64,000 bases of DNA from a virus: positions 1-64,000 of IMG/VR virus record IMGVR_UViG_3300045971_000431; one strand, given 5' to 3'. Below are positions 7,532-15,446 of the stretch, in pieces (the stretch's first letter is position 1; each line of letters begins with the position of its first letter). The translations under genes were made by a program, and so were the position numbers. The notes beneath the pieces are model-generated. The model saw only the letters and a program-made list of their open reading frames with translations. It was not told the origin of the DNA and ran no database searches.

Positions 7532-7792
7532 TCAATCCGTCGGTACGTCTCGGTAGACCTTCAAGATGTATGCGGGGTTGCTGTACCATGTGCTGCAACT
7601 CGGCAGAAGAGAGACCTTTTCGCTGTACGCCTCAAGACTGAGACGCTCCAGGGCTGCACCCATCGTGATGCCCAGGTCTGTCAGATCGAAGAAGTAGCCG
7701 GCCGTGGCATGCTTCTTCTGTTTGAAGGTCCGCAGGATTTTCCTGGCATCCGCCATCGTCACCAGGTGTTGAACAACAAGAACCTTGGTCAT
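7532..7792 (-). CDS. Hypothetical protein, 86 aa
   Basis: This 86-residue protein starts MTKVLVVQHLVTMADARKIL. It is alpha/beta with a basic helix in the first third. Its start overlaps the stop of the upstream membrane-protein gene (ATGA). It ends just before the late box at 7520. No family recognised. Confidence 0.68.
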   Translation of the reverse strand: MTKVLVVQHLVTMADARKILRTFKQKKHATAGYFFDLTDLGITMGAALERLSLEAYSEKVSLLPSCSTWYSNPAYILKVYRDVPTD

Positions 7793-8031
7793 ACGAAGAA
7801 CCTAACGAAAGCTGCCAGCCCTGATGCGATCATCACGGGGATGATCAGGGCCATGGCAAGGATGAGCCAACGTATGACTGTTGGCAGAGGAACCCCGTGA
7901 TCGAGGTTGTACTCCCTCTTCGGATCGACAATTCTGATGAAGATCCGTGTGAGGAACTTGTAGCTGCCCACGACCATCGCCAGGTAGATCGCGAAGGTGA
8001 TGAGCTCGAAGGTGATGTCGCTCAGTTGCAC
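7789..8031 (-). CDS. Small two-span membrane protein
   Basis: About 80 residues if it starts at GTG 8031, which overlaps the upstream stop by ten bases; ATG 8085 would give 98 residues but a 64-base overlap. Two hydrophobic helices (LITFAIYLAMVVGSY and IRWLILAMALIIPVMIASGLA) flank a basic loop. It sits with another small membrane protein, suggesting an envelope pair. Function unknown; a holin-like role is possible but not shown. Confidence 0.6.
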   Translation of the reverse strand: MQLSDITFELITFAIYLAMVVGSYKFLTRIFIRIVDPKREYNLDHGVPLPTVIRWLILAMALIIPVMIASGLAAFVRFFV

Positions 8032-8201
8032 TTCGGCACCTGTGCAGCCGAAGCTGCATAAGCCGCGGACTGCGCCTTGTAGCATTCAGCCTTGACGCCA
8101 TTGAAGCTGAACAGCCCGATGGAAAAGGCGGCTGAAACGCCAGCCGCAATCATGGTGCCTATCACCATCCAGGCCCCGCCCTCGTTGCATTCGATCTTCA
8201 T
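8022..8201 (-). CDS. Small membrane protein, 59 aa
   Basis: ATG 8201 overlaps the upstream stop by ATGA and opens a 59-residue frame. One membrane segment (about residues 10-33, AWMVIGTMIAAGVSAAFSIG) is followed by an Ala-rich tail with three Cys residues in all. Function unknown. Confidence 0.65.
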   Translation of the reverse strand: MKIECNEGGAWMVIGTMIAAGVSAAFSIGLFSFNGVKAECYKAQSAAYAASAAQVPKCN

Positions 8202-8470
8202 TCAGGCCTCGCGGTTTGAATTGCAGCACCCATCATGGCATCTTCGAAGAAGGCGTCGCGCACCGCCCACAGGAGATTGTCGGCGAACATCTGGACGTAT
8301 CGTTCCTTCTCTCCACGGCTGATGCCGATACGATTGCCGTTCTCGACGTACGAGCCAGTGGCCTCAGCCATGGCGTAGATGCGCGCCTTCTCGATCACGG
8401 TCGCCCAAGCACCGCCCTGAAAGCGTTGGGCTCGAAGGAGAGCCTCGAGGGTTTCGGGTGAGACGGTCAT
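8198..8470 (-). CDS. Hypothetical protein, 90 aa
   Basis: This 90-residue helical protein starts MTVSPETLEALLRAQRFQGG. It lies two bases after the DNA ligase stop and overlaps the next gene by ATGA, so it is expressed with ligase. No known motif. Confidence 0.68.
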   Translation of the reverse strand: MTVSPETLEALLRAQRFQGGAWATVIEKARIYAMAEATGSYVENGNRIGISRGEKERYVQMFADNLLWAVRDAFFEDAMMGAAIQTARPE

Positions 8471-8472
8471 GA

Positions 8473-9804
8473 TCAGATCTCCAGGGCCGGCACGACCTTG
8501 TCGTCTCGCAGCAGTTGCTTGATGGTCGGGAAGCGGAGCGCGTAGATCTTGGCGCCCTTGGCCAGCGACATTTCCTGGAACGTGATCACCGCGGTGGAGC
8601 CCTCGTACAAGGACCAGTTGTCGCGAATGTGGTCGCGGTCCTTGTCGCTGAAGCCGCTACCGACGTTGGTGCGGAAGGGCTTGCCTTGCTCGTCACGGCC
8701 TTCGACCGTGATACCGCCGACGGTGCCTTCCAGGCGGGACTTCTTGCGGCCGGGATACCAGGCGGTCACGCGAGCATCGACGTCGTAGAAGCGCTTGACC
8801 TTGCACCAGTCGATGGTGCGATCCCACTGGTAGACGGCTTCCCAGTTCTTGATGATCAGACCTTCCTGCTTGTGGACGTCGATCACCTCGTTGCAGTAGG
8901 CCACCATGTCGGCGTAGTCCTTGACTTCGCGACCTTTGGAGATCTCGATGCGCTTGCAGTTCGCGTGCTCGATGAGGTAGGTGAGCTTGATGCGGTTCTC
9001 GCGCATCGTGATCTTGGTCGACTGGTTCATCCAGTCGGTCAGCGGCATCAGGAAGAAGGCGCGCAGGCGGAGGGCGGCCTTGGCGGCGTCGTTGCCGGCC
9101 TTCTTGGCGTTGATGGTCTCGGTGAAGTCGGAAGCGAAGGACTCGCCGTCCATCACGAAGTCGTAGCCGAGGTTGTAGCGGATGTTCGCCAGATCTTCGT
9201 CGTAGGTGCCGACCAGGTGGTCCATCGGTTTGCCGCTGCGGGCGCGGTACTCGACCGGTTGGCCTTCGCGGACGAGGCAGATCGTGCGTTGACCGTCGTA
9301 CTTCCAGTCACCTTGGGCCGGGAAGGTGAGGCGCGCGAGGAACTCTTCCGGCTCCTCGCACTTGTCAGCGAGCATGACCTCGAAGGTCGGAATGCGGTCG
9401 TAGAGACCCGTGCCACCGTCGAAGACCTTGTTGAAGGTGTCTTCCGAGAAACCGCAGCCCTTGAGATCCTTCTCGATGACCAGCTCGAGCAGATCGGCTT
9501 CCTCAGCCGTGTAGAGGGCGAGGACGTTGGTGACGGCCTGCGATGCAGCACCACCCGTCAGCGTGCGGCTCGAGAGCGCTTGCAGCAGGTCCAAGAAGTT
9601 GCCGACACCGGCGTAGCCTGACTTCTGGTGCGTGGCCGGCTTGTTCCATTGGCGAACGCCGTAGGTCAGGTAGGGGTTCAGCGCGTGCCAGATGAGGGCC
9701 TTGGTGTCTTCGTCAGCCACGGAGAGGGCAGCCTTGATGGCGTCCTTCTTGCCGGCGCCGCCAGCAGCTTGACAGGCCTTGATGACTTGAACGAAGTTCT
9801 TCAT
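8473..9804 (-). CDS. ATP-dependent DNA ligase
   Basis: A 443-residue ligase. Motif I KYDGQR puts the adenylated lysine at about K168; later come a VMDGES block (motif III), EGLIIKN (motif IV) and WCKVKR (motif V), then an OB-fold C-terminus. The helical N-terminal 150 residues match the DNA-binding region of T4-type ligases. It seals nicks in replication and recombination. ATG 9804 follows AAGGAA, about 30 bases below a full-consensus early promoter. Confidence 0.92.
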   Translation of the reverse strand: MKNFVQVIKACQAAGGAGKKDAIKAALSVADEDTKALIWHALNPYLTYGVRQWNKPATHQKSGYAGVGNFLDLLQALSSRTLTGGAASQAVTNVLALYTAEEADLLELVIEKDLKGCGFSEDTFNKVFDGGTGLYDRIPTFEVMLADKCEEPEEFLARLTFPAQGDWKYDGQRTICLVREGQPVEYRARSGKPMDHLVGTYDEDLANIRYNLGYDFVMDGESFASDFTETINAKKAGNDAAKAALRLRAFFLMPLTDWMNQSTKITMRENRIKLTYLIEHANCKRIEISKGREVKDYADMVAYCNEVIDVHKQEGLIIKNWEAVYQWDRTIDWCKVKRFYDVDARVTAWYPGRKKSRLEGTVGGITVEGRDEQGKPFRTNVGSGFSDKDRDHIRDNWSLYEGSTAVITFQEMSLAKGAKIYALRFPTIKQLLRDDKVVPALEI

Positions 9805-9838
9805 GGAATTCCTTGATGCGATGGAGCCATTATACCAC

Positions 9839-9867
9839 ACCCGCGGGTGGTGTACACAGCAAAATGC
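9839..9867 (-). promoter_or_regulatory. Early promoter for DNA ligase
   Basis: TATAAT at 9839-9844 and GTGTAC at 9862-9867 with a 17-base spacer. It drives ligase and the small genes behind it. Confidence 0.75.
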
Positions 9868-9868
9868 G

Positions 9869-10291
9869 TTAGAACAGCAGCTCGAGCCGGCCCGAGTTGA
9901 CGTCGTCGAGGCGCGTCCAGAAGCGGACCATCGGGCCCTTCTTCTTGCTGCCAGGTGGCTTGTTGAGGACGAAGGTGACGCTGTCGAAGTCGCCCTTACC
10001 CTTGCGCAGATAGATGCGATCGATGGTCAGGACCGAGCCCTCGGGGATCGACGCCATGGTGTGACGCAACTCGGGCCTCGGGACGTTGTTCTTGTCGGCC
10101 CAGTGCGCTTCCATCGCGGCCCTGCCGCCCTCGTACTCGTCCCAGTAACTCTCGATCTGGGTCCGATATGGTGTTCCAGTGAAGTGCTCGATGGCCCCCT
10201 CGTTCCGGGATTCCCAGTAGATCTTGACGTTCCAGATCTGACCGTCGAGGACTCGGACCTTCTGTCCGATGGTTGGCATGCAGAGGATCAT
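9869..10291 (-). CDS. Hypothetical protein, 140 aa
   Basis: A 140-residue protein, beta-rich at both ends (QKVRVLDGQIWNVKIYWES; SVTFVLNKPPGSKKKG), perhaps a small SH3-like or OB-like fold. ATG 10291 or ATG 10279 could be the start. It is the last gene of the operon from 11439. Function unknown. Confidence 0.65.
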   Translation of the reverse strand: MILCMPTIGQKVRVLDGQIWNVKIYWESRNEGAIEHFTGTPYRTQIESYWDEYEGGRAAMEAHWADKNNVPRPELRHTMASIPEGSVLTIDRIYLRKGKGDFDSVTFVLNKPPGSKKKGPMVRFWTRLDDVNSGRLELLF

Positions 10292-10295
10292 GATG

Positions 10296-10649
10296 TCAGT
10301 CGTACAGCTTCTTGATCTTCCAGTCGTACGTGACTGTCGGCGTGATCTTCAGGCCGACAGTGCCGACAACTTCTACGTCGCTGGGCTTGACCATCTTGCC
10401 CTTGCCGCCCATCGAACCGCCATGGAGGTAGTACGAGGTGACCTTCGGATCAGTGGTCACGCCTGCGCGGCCATAGTCGGAGGCAGTCTTCGGGGTGCCG
10501 GACATCTCGATCGTGTCGAACTCGTCCACGACGTACGGACAGCCGTCACGCGGGTAGTCTTCCTTGCGTTCAGAACGAACGACGATCACACGACGACCGC
10601 TATTGATAGAGACAATGTCTCCGACTTTGAGTACACGTTGGTTTGTCAT
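10296..10649 (-). CDS. Hypothetical protein, 117 aa
   Basis: ATG 10649 (MTNQRVLKVGDIV) lies two bases after the upstream stop. KVGDIVSINSGRRVIVVRSE is typical of a small beta-barrel (SH3- or KOW-like) opening. The rest is basic and Gly-rich (GGSMGGKGKMVKP). Function unknown. Confidence 0.68.
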   Translation of the reverse strand: MTNQRVLKVGDIVSINSGRRVIVVRSERKEDYPRDGCPYVVDEFDTIEMSGTPKTASDYGRAGVTTDPKVTSYYLHGGSMGGKGKMVKPSDVEVVGTVGLKITPTVTYDWKIKKLYD

Positions 10650-10651
10650 GG

Positions 10652-10984
10652 TTACCACCTGATGAGGATGACGTGGTTGATGTGTGCGGGGCCTTCGCCG
10701 GCGTCGTCAGCGAGTCCGCGGGGAACGTAGGCGTCGCCGTGTTGGACAACCGAAGCGCCGAAGCCGAAGCGGTTCAGAGCGGCGCAGAGGCGGGCTTGGA
10801 TTGGCGTCTCGGTCACCCGCAAGTATGTCTCGGCATTGCTCCAGAGACCTTCTTCGTAAACGGCGAACTCGCGTTTCCCGGCTTCGGCAGCCGCCGCGAT
10901 CTTGGGTTCCAGCTTCTCGAGGAACTTCTCGATCGCTGAGTCGCTGGTAGCTGCCAGTTCCCTGGCTTGTGCAGCAGTGATCAT
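10652..10984 (-). CDS. Hypothetical protein, 110 aa
   Basis: A 110-residue protein starting MITAAQARELAATSDSAI, with two helices and then a mixed C-terminal part. Many phages carry small proteins that open with a similar AxxAxELA helix, but no function is known to me. It is spaced two bases from its neighbours in the operon. Confidence 0.68.
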   Translation of the reverse strand: MITAAQARELAATSDSAIEKFLEKLEPKIAAAAEAGKREFAVYEEGLWSNAETYLRVTETPIQARLCAALNRFGFGASVVQHGDAYVPRGLADDAGEGPAHINHVILIRW

Positions 10985-10986
10985 GC

Positions 10987-11439
10987 TCAGACCTCTTGCG
11001 CTTCGCGCTTGGCTTGGAGGGAGATGGCACGCTCGATGTCGGCATCGTAGTCGCCGTGGCCGGCCTTGCGATCAGCGGCCTTCCACTGGATCAGGCGTTC
11101 GATGTACTCGATGGCCAGGTACTTGTCGTCGAATTCCCAGACCTTCTCGCCGAGCCAGTCGCGAGCTTCGGAAGTGATCTTGAACTTGCCTTCTTCCGTG
11201 ATCGTGATGGGGTACATCAGCTTGACTTGGTCCCACCAGTCGGAGCCTTCGTGCTTGGCTTCGAACTTCATGCCCTTGATCTTGAGCTCCGACGTGAGCA
11301 GCTCGGTGGCGCGCTTCGTCAGGTTCTGTTGGGTGGTGGTCAGACGGATGCGAGCAGCTTCGTCGACGGCCAGTTCGATGAGGCGCACGTAGGTGGCTGC
11401 CGTTGCGAAGAGGCTCTTGGAGGTTTCACGCTTGGACAT
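10987..11439 (-). CDS. Hypothetical protein, 150 aa
   Basis: Starts at ATG 11439 (MSKRETSKSLFATAATYV), the first start after the promoter at 11471. It is largely helical and mildly acidic, with a basic end. It heads a four-gene operon. Function unknown. Confidence 0.7.
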   Translation of the reverse strand: MSKRETSKSLFATAATYVRLIELAVDEAARIRLTTTQQNLTKRATELLTSELKIKGMKFEAKHEGSDWWDQVKLMYPITITEEGKFKITSEARDWLGEKVWEFDDKYLAIEYIERLIQWKAADRKAGHGDYDADIERAISLQAKREAQEV

Positions 11440-11470
11440 TTTGCATTCCGGTGGTTGAGTCGATAGAATG

Positions 11471-11515
11471 ATTATACACCCCACCACCAAGATGTACACA
11501 TCTCAAGTGTAACAG
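11471..11515 (-). promoter_or_regulatory. Early promoter, full consensus
   Basis: TATAAT 11471-11476, GTGTAC 11494-11499 (17-base spacer) and CTGTTACA at 11508-11515. The leader contains CTATCGACTCAAC, closely matched in the leader at 12953. Confidence 0.8.
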
Positions 11516-11516
11516 T

Positions 11517-11738
11517 TCAGCGAAGCAAGACCAGCCCCACCACTGAAAGAACGAGGCAGGCGACACCGCCAAAGATCGCACGAACGTAGGCGTACTGGAG
11601 GGGTGTCAGATCCTTCCACAGCGTCCACATTCCGACCCTGCCTTGATGAACCTCCCACGCGTAGCCGAGGAAGCCGACCCAGCCGGTGAAAGCACCGATG
11701 GCGAGGGTGATGCGTAAGAGGGTGTCGAGGTCAAACAT
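11517..11738 (-). CDS. Small two-span membrane protein
   Basis: This 73-residue protein has hydrophobic segments at about 8-27 (LRITLAIGAFTGWVGFLGYA) and 52-72 (IFGGVACLVLSVVGLVLL) around a Trp-containing loop. The first eight bases overlap the upstream gene. Function unknown. Confidence 0.68.
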   Translation of the reverse strand: MFDLDTLLRITLAIGAFTGWVGFLGYAWEVHQGRVGMWTLWKDLTPLQYAYVRAIFGGVACLVLSVVGLVLLR

Positions 11739-12060
11739 GATCTTGGAACACCAGGTCAGACTCGACGCTGTCGAGTTCGATTGTCAGCTCGTAGTCGGCA
11801 CGACTCCTGATCTTGATGATCTGCGCCAGCTTGCCATTGTGCGCGTCCACTAGCCACCGCGCCATGTGGATGTCGGGTTCAGCGAGGCAGAAGAACCGCT
11901 TGTACCACGGCAGCGCCTCGAACTCGGCTTTCAATCGCCGCGCTTCCACCAGGTCGGCCCGAGCCTTCTCGACGCGCGCCTCGATCTTGGGGATGGCAAC
12001 GGCGATCAGCGCTCGCAGAGCGCGATGACTGTCGACGTGTGCGTTGGAGATGATGCGCAT
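11731..12060 (-). CDS. Hypothetical helical protein, 109 aa
   Basis: ATG 12060 (MRIISNAHVDSHRALRAL) follows the upstream stop closely. A long charged helix (EARVEKARADLVEARRLKAE) is followed by an aromatic LPWYKRFFCL turn. A coiled coil is likely. It precedes and overlaps the small membrane protein and may be its partner. Function unknown. Confidence 0.66.
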   Translation of the reverse strand: MRIISNAHVDSHRALRALIAVAIPKIEARVEKARADLVEARRLKAEFEALPWYKRFFCLAEPDIHMARWLVDAHNGKLAQIIKIRSRADYELTIELDSVESDLVFQDHV

Positions 12061-12062
12061 GA

Positions 12063-12536
12063 TCAGCCTTTCAGCTTCTTCTGTTCGTCCATGTACTTCC
12101 ACGAGTTGACGAGGACGTCACCCAGGCGGTTCATGAAGACCTTGTCGAAGGACCACATCACGTGGTTGTCGACGTCCCACCAGAAGTCGGTCTCGAGGTG
12201 GTACTTCGTGCGGCCTTCTTCGAAGTGGCTGAGCTCCTTCATGTTGTGCGTGTCAGCACGCATCTTCAGGAGGTACGTGAAGTACTCCTCGAAGGTGGCC
12301 TCGTCGAAGGTGTGCAGGACCCGCACCGACTTCTCGTTCTCGGTGATGCGCGGATCCACCGTGATCTTGATGGCGTCGACTTGGGCTTGCAGAGCGCGGA
12401 GCGACTTCGGCAAGGCGCCCCACTCGAACTCGGCGGAACCCATGTAGTCGAGGTTCACTGCATCGCTGAAGCGGCCATCGACGAGGGGGCGGCGGATCTT
12501 GCCGCGTTGGACGAGGTAGGGGCGTTGGTCGAGCAT
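12063..12536 (-). CDS. Conserved phage-type protein, 157 aa
   Basis: ATG 12536 (MLDQRPYLVQRGKIRRPL) starts a 157-residue protein. The stretch LDYMGSAEFEWGALPKSL near residues 30-47 is one I associate with widespread phage hypothetical proteins, but no role is known. Aromatic and acidic residues are frequent in the C-terminal half. It lies in the operon from 12953. Confidence 0.7.
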   Translation of the reverse strand: MLDQRPYLVQRGKIRRPLVDGRFSDAVNLDYMGSAEFEWGALPKSLRALQAQVDAIKITVDPRITENEKSVRVLHTFDEATFEEYFTYLLKMRADTHNMKELSHFEEGRTKYHLETDFWWDVDNHVMWSFDKVFMNRLGDVLVNSWKYMDEQKKLKG

Positions 12537-12538
12537 GA

Positions 12539-12919
12539 TCAGACTTCCGTGGTGGCGAGCAGCGTCTTGACGAGGACCGGGTCTTGCTTCCAGAACTTCA
12601 AGTCGGGCGACTGGACGATGGCGTAGCGACCCTTCATGCCGACGAACTTCATCGGGCCCTTGGCGCTCTTGTAGGTCTGGCCGATCTGCTTCGTGTCCAG
12701 GCCGAACTGCCAACCGTAGCGAGCGCAGTCCTTGAAGTAGACGGGGTTGACGTCGCCGGTCGAAGACTTGTCGCCGAACTCGACGGTGAACTTGAACGTG
12801 GCTTCCGTGTACACGATGCGGCTGTTGCCCTTGGACAGCTTGTGCTTTTCGGCGAAGGTGGCCAGCAGCGTGTCCAGTTCCTTGTGCATTGCAGCAACGG
12901 CGATCTTGTTCAGGGACAT
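12539..12919 (-). CDS. Hypothetical protein, 126 aa
   Basis: This is the first gene after the early promoter at 12953, with GGAG eight bases before ATG 12919. The N-terminal helix (AAMHKELDTLLATFAEKH) is followed by beta strands with many aromatic residues. Function unknown. Confidence 0.7.
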   Translation of the reverse strand: MSLNKIAVAAMHKELDTLLATFAEKHKLSKGNSRIVYTEATFKFTVEFGDKSSTGDVNPVYFKDCARYGWQFGLDTKQIGQTYKSAKGPMKFVGMKGRYAIVQSPDLKFWKQDPVLVKTLLATTEV

Positions 12920-12952
12920 TTGGATTGCTCCAGTTGTTTAGTCGATAGAGCT

Positions 12953-12999
12953 ATTATACATCAACCTGCGAAGATGTACACCATCGAGATGTAACAGTT
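12953..12999 (-). promoter_or_regulatory. Early promoter, full consensus
   Basis: TATAAT 12953-12958 and GTGTAC 12976-12981 (17-base spacer), with CTGTTACA just upstream. The leader again holds CTATCGACTAAAC, as at 11471. Confidence 0.8.
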
Positions 13000-13373
13000 C
13001 AGCCCCATGCTTCGTTGCGCATCACGCCAGCCAGGAACCTCTTGCAGAACTCGATCGCTGCTGCAGCATCGCCCTCGGCACCTAGACGGGCGAGCTCTTC
13101 GGCTTGAGAGTACTCAGCACATCGCGCCTCGTACGCATCGCGCCACGGGTTCGGTGCTTCGATGATCGTGTATTCCCACGGTGCCGGCGACAACATGCTC
13201 AGCCGATAGGCGATCCCGTAGTCGGTCGTTTCCCAGACATTGCCCGCCCGCAGGTCTCGCGAGATGGCAAGTGCCTCAGAAGTTGTAAAGCCAGGTGCAA
13301 CCATGCGCACAAACTTGGCTATCTGCGGAACACCAACCAGCTGGTCAGTGAGAACAACACGAACGGTACCCAT
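12999..13373 (-). CDS. Hypothetical protein with L7/L12-CTD-like start
   Basis: ATG 13373 (MGTVRVVLTDQL) starts a 124-residue protein. Residues 3-42 (VRVVLTDQLVGVPQIAKFVR, then a helix) have the strand-helix order of the ribosomal L7/L12 C-terminal domain, but the match is weak, much weaker than at 16056. The C-terminal half is acidic and helical. Single-gene unit with a near-perfect sigma-70 promoter. Confidence 0.6.
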   Translation of the reverse strand: MGTVRVVLTDQLVGVPQIAKFVRMVAPGFTTSEALAISRDLRAGNVWETTDYGIAYRLSMLSPAPWEYTIIEAPNPWRDAYEARCAEYSQAEELARLGAEGDAAAAIEFCKRFLAGVMRNEAWG

Positions 13374-13398
13374 GGAAAGTCCTTGAGAGTATGTCCGC

Positions 13399-13428
13399 AT
13401 TATACACCGGGTCGGGGCTACGTGTCAA
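13399..13428 (-). promoter_or_regulatory. Strong sigma-70 promoter (TTGACA, TATAAT)
   Basis: TTGACA at 13423-13428 and TATAAT at 13399-13404, 18 bases apart. GTTACACTTC lies just upstream, in the position of the CTGTTACA block. Confidence 0.8.
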
Positions 13429-13459
13429 GAGAAGTGTAACAAGTGCCTCCCGTAACCCG

Positions 13460-13465
13460 TAAATA
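13460..13465 (+). promoter_or_regulatory. Late promoter box (CGTAAATA), plus strand
   Basis: A TAAATA box 30 bases before the only plus-strand gene in this part of the window. AGAGGA follows as ribosome site. Confidence 0.5.
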
Positions 13466-13495
13466 TCCCATTGAAAACAAGAGGACCGTGCAACC

Positions 13496-13972
13496 ATGGC
13501 CAAGCGTAGGATTCCAGAACTGATCATCGAGCGGGCAGAAGACGCCGGCAATATGCACCTTCTAGCCGTGCTAGAATATCGACGAGAGAACTACCTCTGC
13601 GTCATCGACAACATCACCGAAGAAGAAGTCGGCGCCTACGTTCTGGACTACGCTCAGCAAGAAGGCATGAGCATGCAGAGCCTGATGTCGGTCATCATCT
13701 ACTGGTTCTACCGTGGATCGCAGAACTATCCGCTCTCATTCGAGTTCTCACGACTTGGTATCGCAGCTCGCACGACCAGGATCTACAAGACCTTCGAGTT
13801 AGCACACGTCACTCGCTTGATTGGCAAGGACTTCACCTACGACTTGAATACGCCGCCGAAGGTGAAACGCCGGCGGGTCAACAAGATCCCAGCCGGCGTC
13901 GAAATCAAACTGAAGCGGACGTCAGTCCCAGTTGCCGGGCAACTCGTACAAGCTACCGAGTTGGCTGAGTAG
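13496..13972 (+). CDS. Plus-strand hypothetical protein, 158 aa
   Basis: One of only two plus-strand genes. ATG 13496 follows AGAGGACC; the 158-residue product is helical in the first half (PELIIERAEDAGN; EEEVGAYVLDYAQQEG) and strongly basic from residue about 120 (KVKRRRVNKIPAG), suggesting nucleic-acid contact. Its 3' end overlaps the convergent nucleotidyltransferase gene by 51 bases. The late-type box upstream suggests late expression. I do not recognise a homing-nuclease motif. Function unknown. Confidence 0.7.
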   Translation: MAKRRIPELIIERAEDAGNMHLLAVLEYRRENYLCVIDNITEEEVGAYVLDYAQQEGMSMQSLMSVIIYWFYRGSQNYPLSFEFSRLGIAARTTRIYKTFELAHVTRLIGKDFTYDLNTPPKVKRRRVNKIPAGVEIKLKRTSVPVAGQLVQATELAE

Positions 13973-14941
13973 CCAACGATCGAACTTCGCGCTCAGTGTC
14001 TGCGAGCCCGCCTGCAGATTGAGCGGGTTGCGCTCGACCATCGTGGCCACGTGCTCTTCGAGTTGGAGCAGCATCAGCTTCGTCGTCTCGAGCGGTGTCT
14101 CCAGCGTCTTGATGGCCAAGAGTTCCCGCACATTCGGACGCGGGAACATCAGACCGCCAGTCACAAGCAGCTCGATCGCCTGCTGGTAGACACGCACTGC
14201 GTGCATCAGTGACTTCGGATCCACTTCCTTCTCGGCAGCGTCCTTCGACCGTTCGCCGTAGCCGTCGACCAACTTCTCGACAGCGTTCAGCAGGTGCTCA
14301 ACCGTCGTCGTCTCGAGGTATTCGCGACCGTTCAACTTGAGGGTCTCCATCTCCCTGTTGTTGTTCACTGTCGTGCCCAACTCCAGTTCGAGGATGTTCG
14401 CGATCGTGTGGATCACCTTCTCGTTGTTCAGCACGGTGTCGAGCCGCAGCTTCTTGCCATTCAGGCCGTAGTGCTTCTCGTTGCCATGGAGGACGGTCAG
14501 CACGGCAGCAAGATGCCGCGCCTTCTCGAGACGTGCACCACGATGGACGTAGTCGAAAGTCTGCTTCATCGCGAAGCCGGCCATCGAGCCAACGTTGTTG
14601 GTCAGGAAGCCGCCGATCAAACCGTGCAGCCAGACGGGAACTGCAGGACGACCAGCAACAGCGAAGGCGATTTCGAGCGCGTAGGTCTGTCCGCCCATGA
14701 AGTCGCGGCAGAATGTCTGGAATGGGATGAACTCGGTCTCGGTGCCGCCATCGGGCATCTTCGCATCGTCAGCAACCTTGTTGCCCTCAGCGTCCACGCG
14801 CACCTTGTAGATGTGCAACTTCTTGCCGAGCAGCACGTCATCGAAGTCGGGCAGGTACACCACCTTGATGTCGGTGTCCGACTTGGGCGTGCTGGTCCCG
14901 TAGAGGTGCGACCCGTAGACCTGGCGGATGAGTTCTCTCAT
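13922..14941 (-). CDS. Predicted nucleotidyltransferase (Pol beta superfamily)
   Basis: Starts at ATG 14941 (MRELIRQVYGSHLYG), overlapping the upstream stop by ATGA; the open frame above this is not coding. The GSHLYGT block followed by SDTDIKVVYLP (residues about 11-30) is the nucleotidyltransferase signature GS..G....SD.D, with the two acidic residues that bind metal. Phages carry related predicted nucleotidyltransferases of unknown target, possibly tRNA or protein. The remaining 300 residues are helical. The substrate cannot be inferred. Confidence 0.8.
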   Translation of the reverse strand: MRELIRQVYGSHLYGTSTPKSDTDIKVVYLPDFDDVLLGKKLHIYKVRVDAEGNKVADDAKMPDGGTETEFIPFQTFCRDFMGGQTYALEIAFAVAGRPAVPVWLHGLIGGFLTNNVGSMAGFAMKQTFDYVHRGARLEKARHLAAVLTVLHGNEKHYGLNGKKLRLDTVLNNEKVIHTIANILELELGTTVNNNREMETLKLNGREYLETTTVEHLLNAVEKLVDGYGERSKDAAEKEVDPKSLMHAVRVYQQAIELLVTGGLMFPRPNVRELLAIKTLETPLETTKLMLLQLEEHVATMVERNPLNLQAGSQTLSAKFDRWLLSQLGSLYELPGNWD

Positions 14942-15243
14942 GATGTCATGGCCTTGATGAACGACTCGAGCTTGTCGAATTCGGTGTAGTGGAACGTGGC
15001 GAGCTCGTCGCCTGTGGCGTTGGTGACCGTCGCAAACTCTGGGCTGCGACCGTTGTGGTGGACATACGCCTTGATACGCGTGATGCCCTTGCCAATGTAG
15101 ATGACGCGGCGTCCGACTTGAAGGTGGACACCAGCGTCTTGAAGTTCCTTGAGCAGCCGTACAGCGTTGTCGGCGAACAGTTCGGAACTCCAACCGTGGT
15201 TGGCTTCGTACTGCTCGATCGATTGGCTGAGGTTGCGGCTCAT
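14938..15243 (-). CDS. Hypothetical protein, 101 aa
   Basis: This 101-residue protein starts MSRNLSQSIEQYEANHG. The helical N-terminus is followed by beta strands (LQVGRRVIYIGKGITRIKAYV). It overlaps genes on both sides by four bases, so it is probably translated as a unit with the nucleotidyltransferase and might act with it. Function unknown. Confidence 0.66.
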   Translation of the reverse strand: MSRNLSQSIEQYEANHGWSSELFADNAVRLLKELQDAGVHLQVGRRVIYIGKGITRIKAYVHHNGRSPEFATVTNATGDELATFHYTEFDKLESFIKAMTS

Positions 15244-15407
15244 TGGATTGTCTTGTGAGGTGCGAAGGTGAAGACCCCGGGGCGTTCGAGAACCTTCTTG
15301 GCAACTGCGGCGAAGACCAACTTCTCGAGCTTCTTGATCTCCTTGTCGGTCAGATCCTCGTCCTTGAGTTCACCGTTGTACCACTGTTGAAGTCGTTGCT
15401 TGTTCAT
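15240..15407 (-). CDS. Small protein with leaderless start, 55 aa
   Basis: ATG 15407 (MNKQRLQQWYNGELKDED) lies six bases after the TATAAT at 15414 and opens a 55-residue charged helical frame ending HKTIQ, whose TGA overlaps the next ATG. It heads the unit that ends with the nucleotidyltransferase. Function unknown. Confidence 0.66.
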   Translation of the reverse strand: MNKQRLQQWYNGELKDEDLTDKEIKKLEKLVFAAVAKKVLERPGVFTFAPHKTIQ

Positions 15408-15413
15408 GGTACC

Positions 15414-15442
15414 ATTATACCACAGCAGCAGAACCCGTGCAA
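15414..15442 (-). promoter_or_regulatory. Early promoter (TTGCAC, TATAAT), leaderless
   Basis: TATAAT 15414-15419 and TTGCAC 15437-15442 (17-base spacer); TGTAACAG lies just upstream. The ATG is six bases after the -10. Confidence 0.75.
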
Positions 15443-15446
15443 CCTG

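Noticed and set aside
14942-15304. N-terminal extension of the nucleotidyltransferase frame above ATG 14941.
   Set aside because: It is Arg/Pro/Ser-rich shadow translation of the overlapping real gene at 14938-15243; ATG 14941 with ATGA overlap is the better start.
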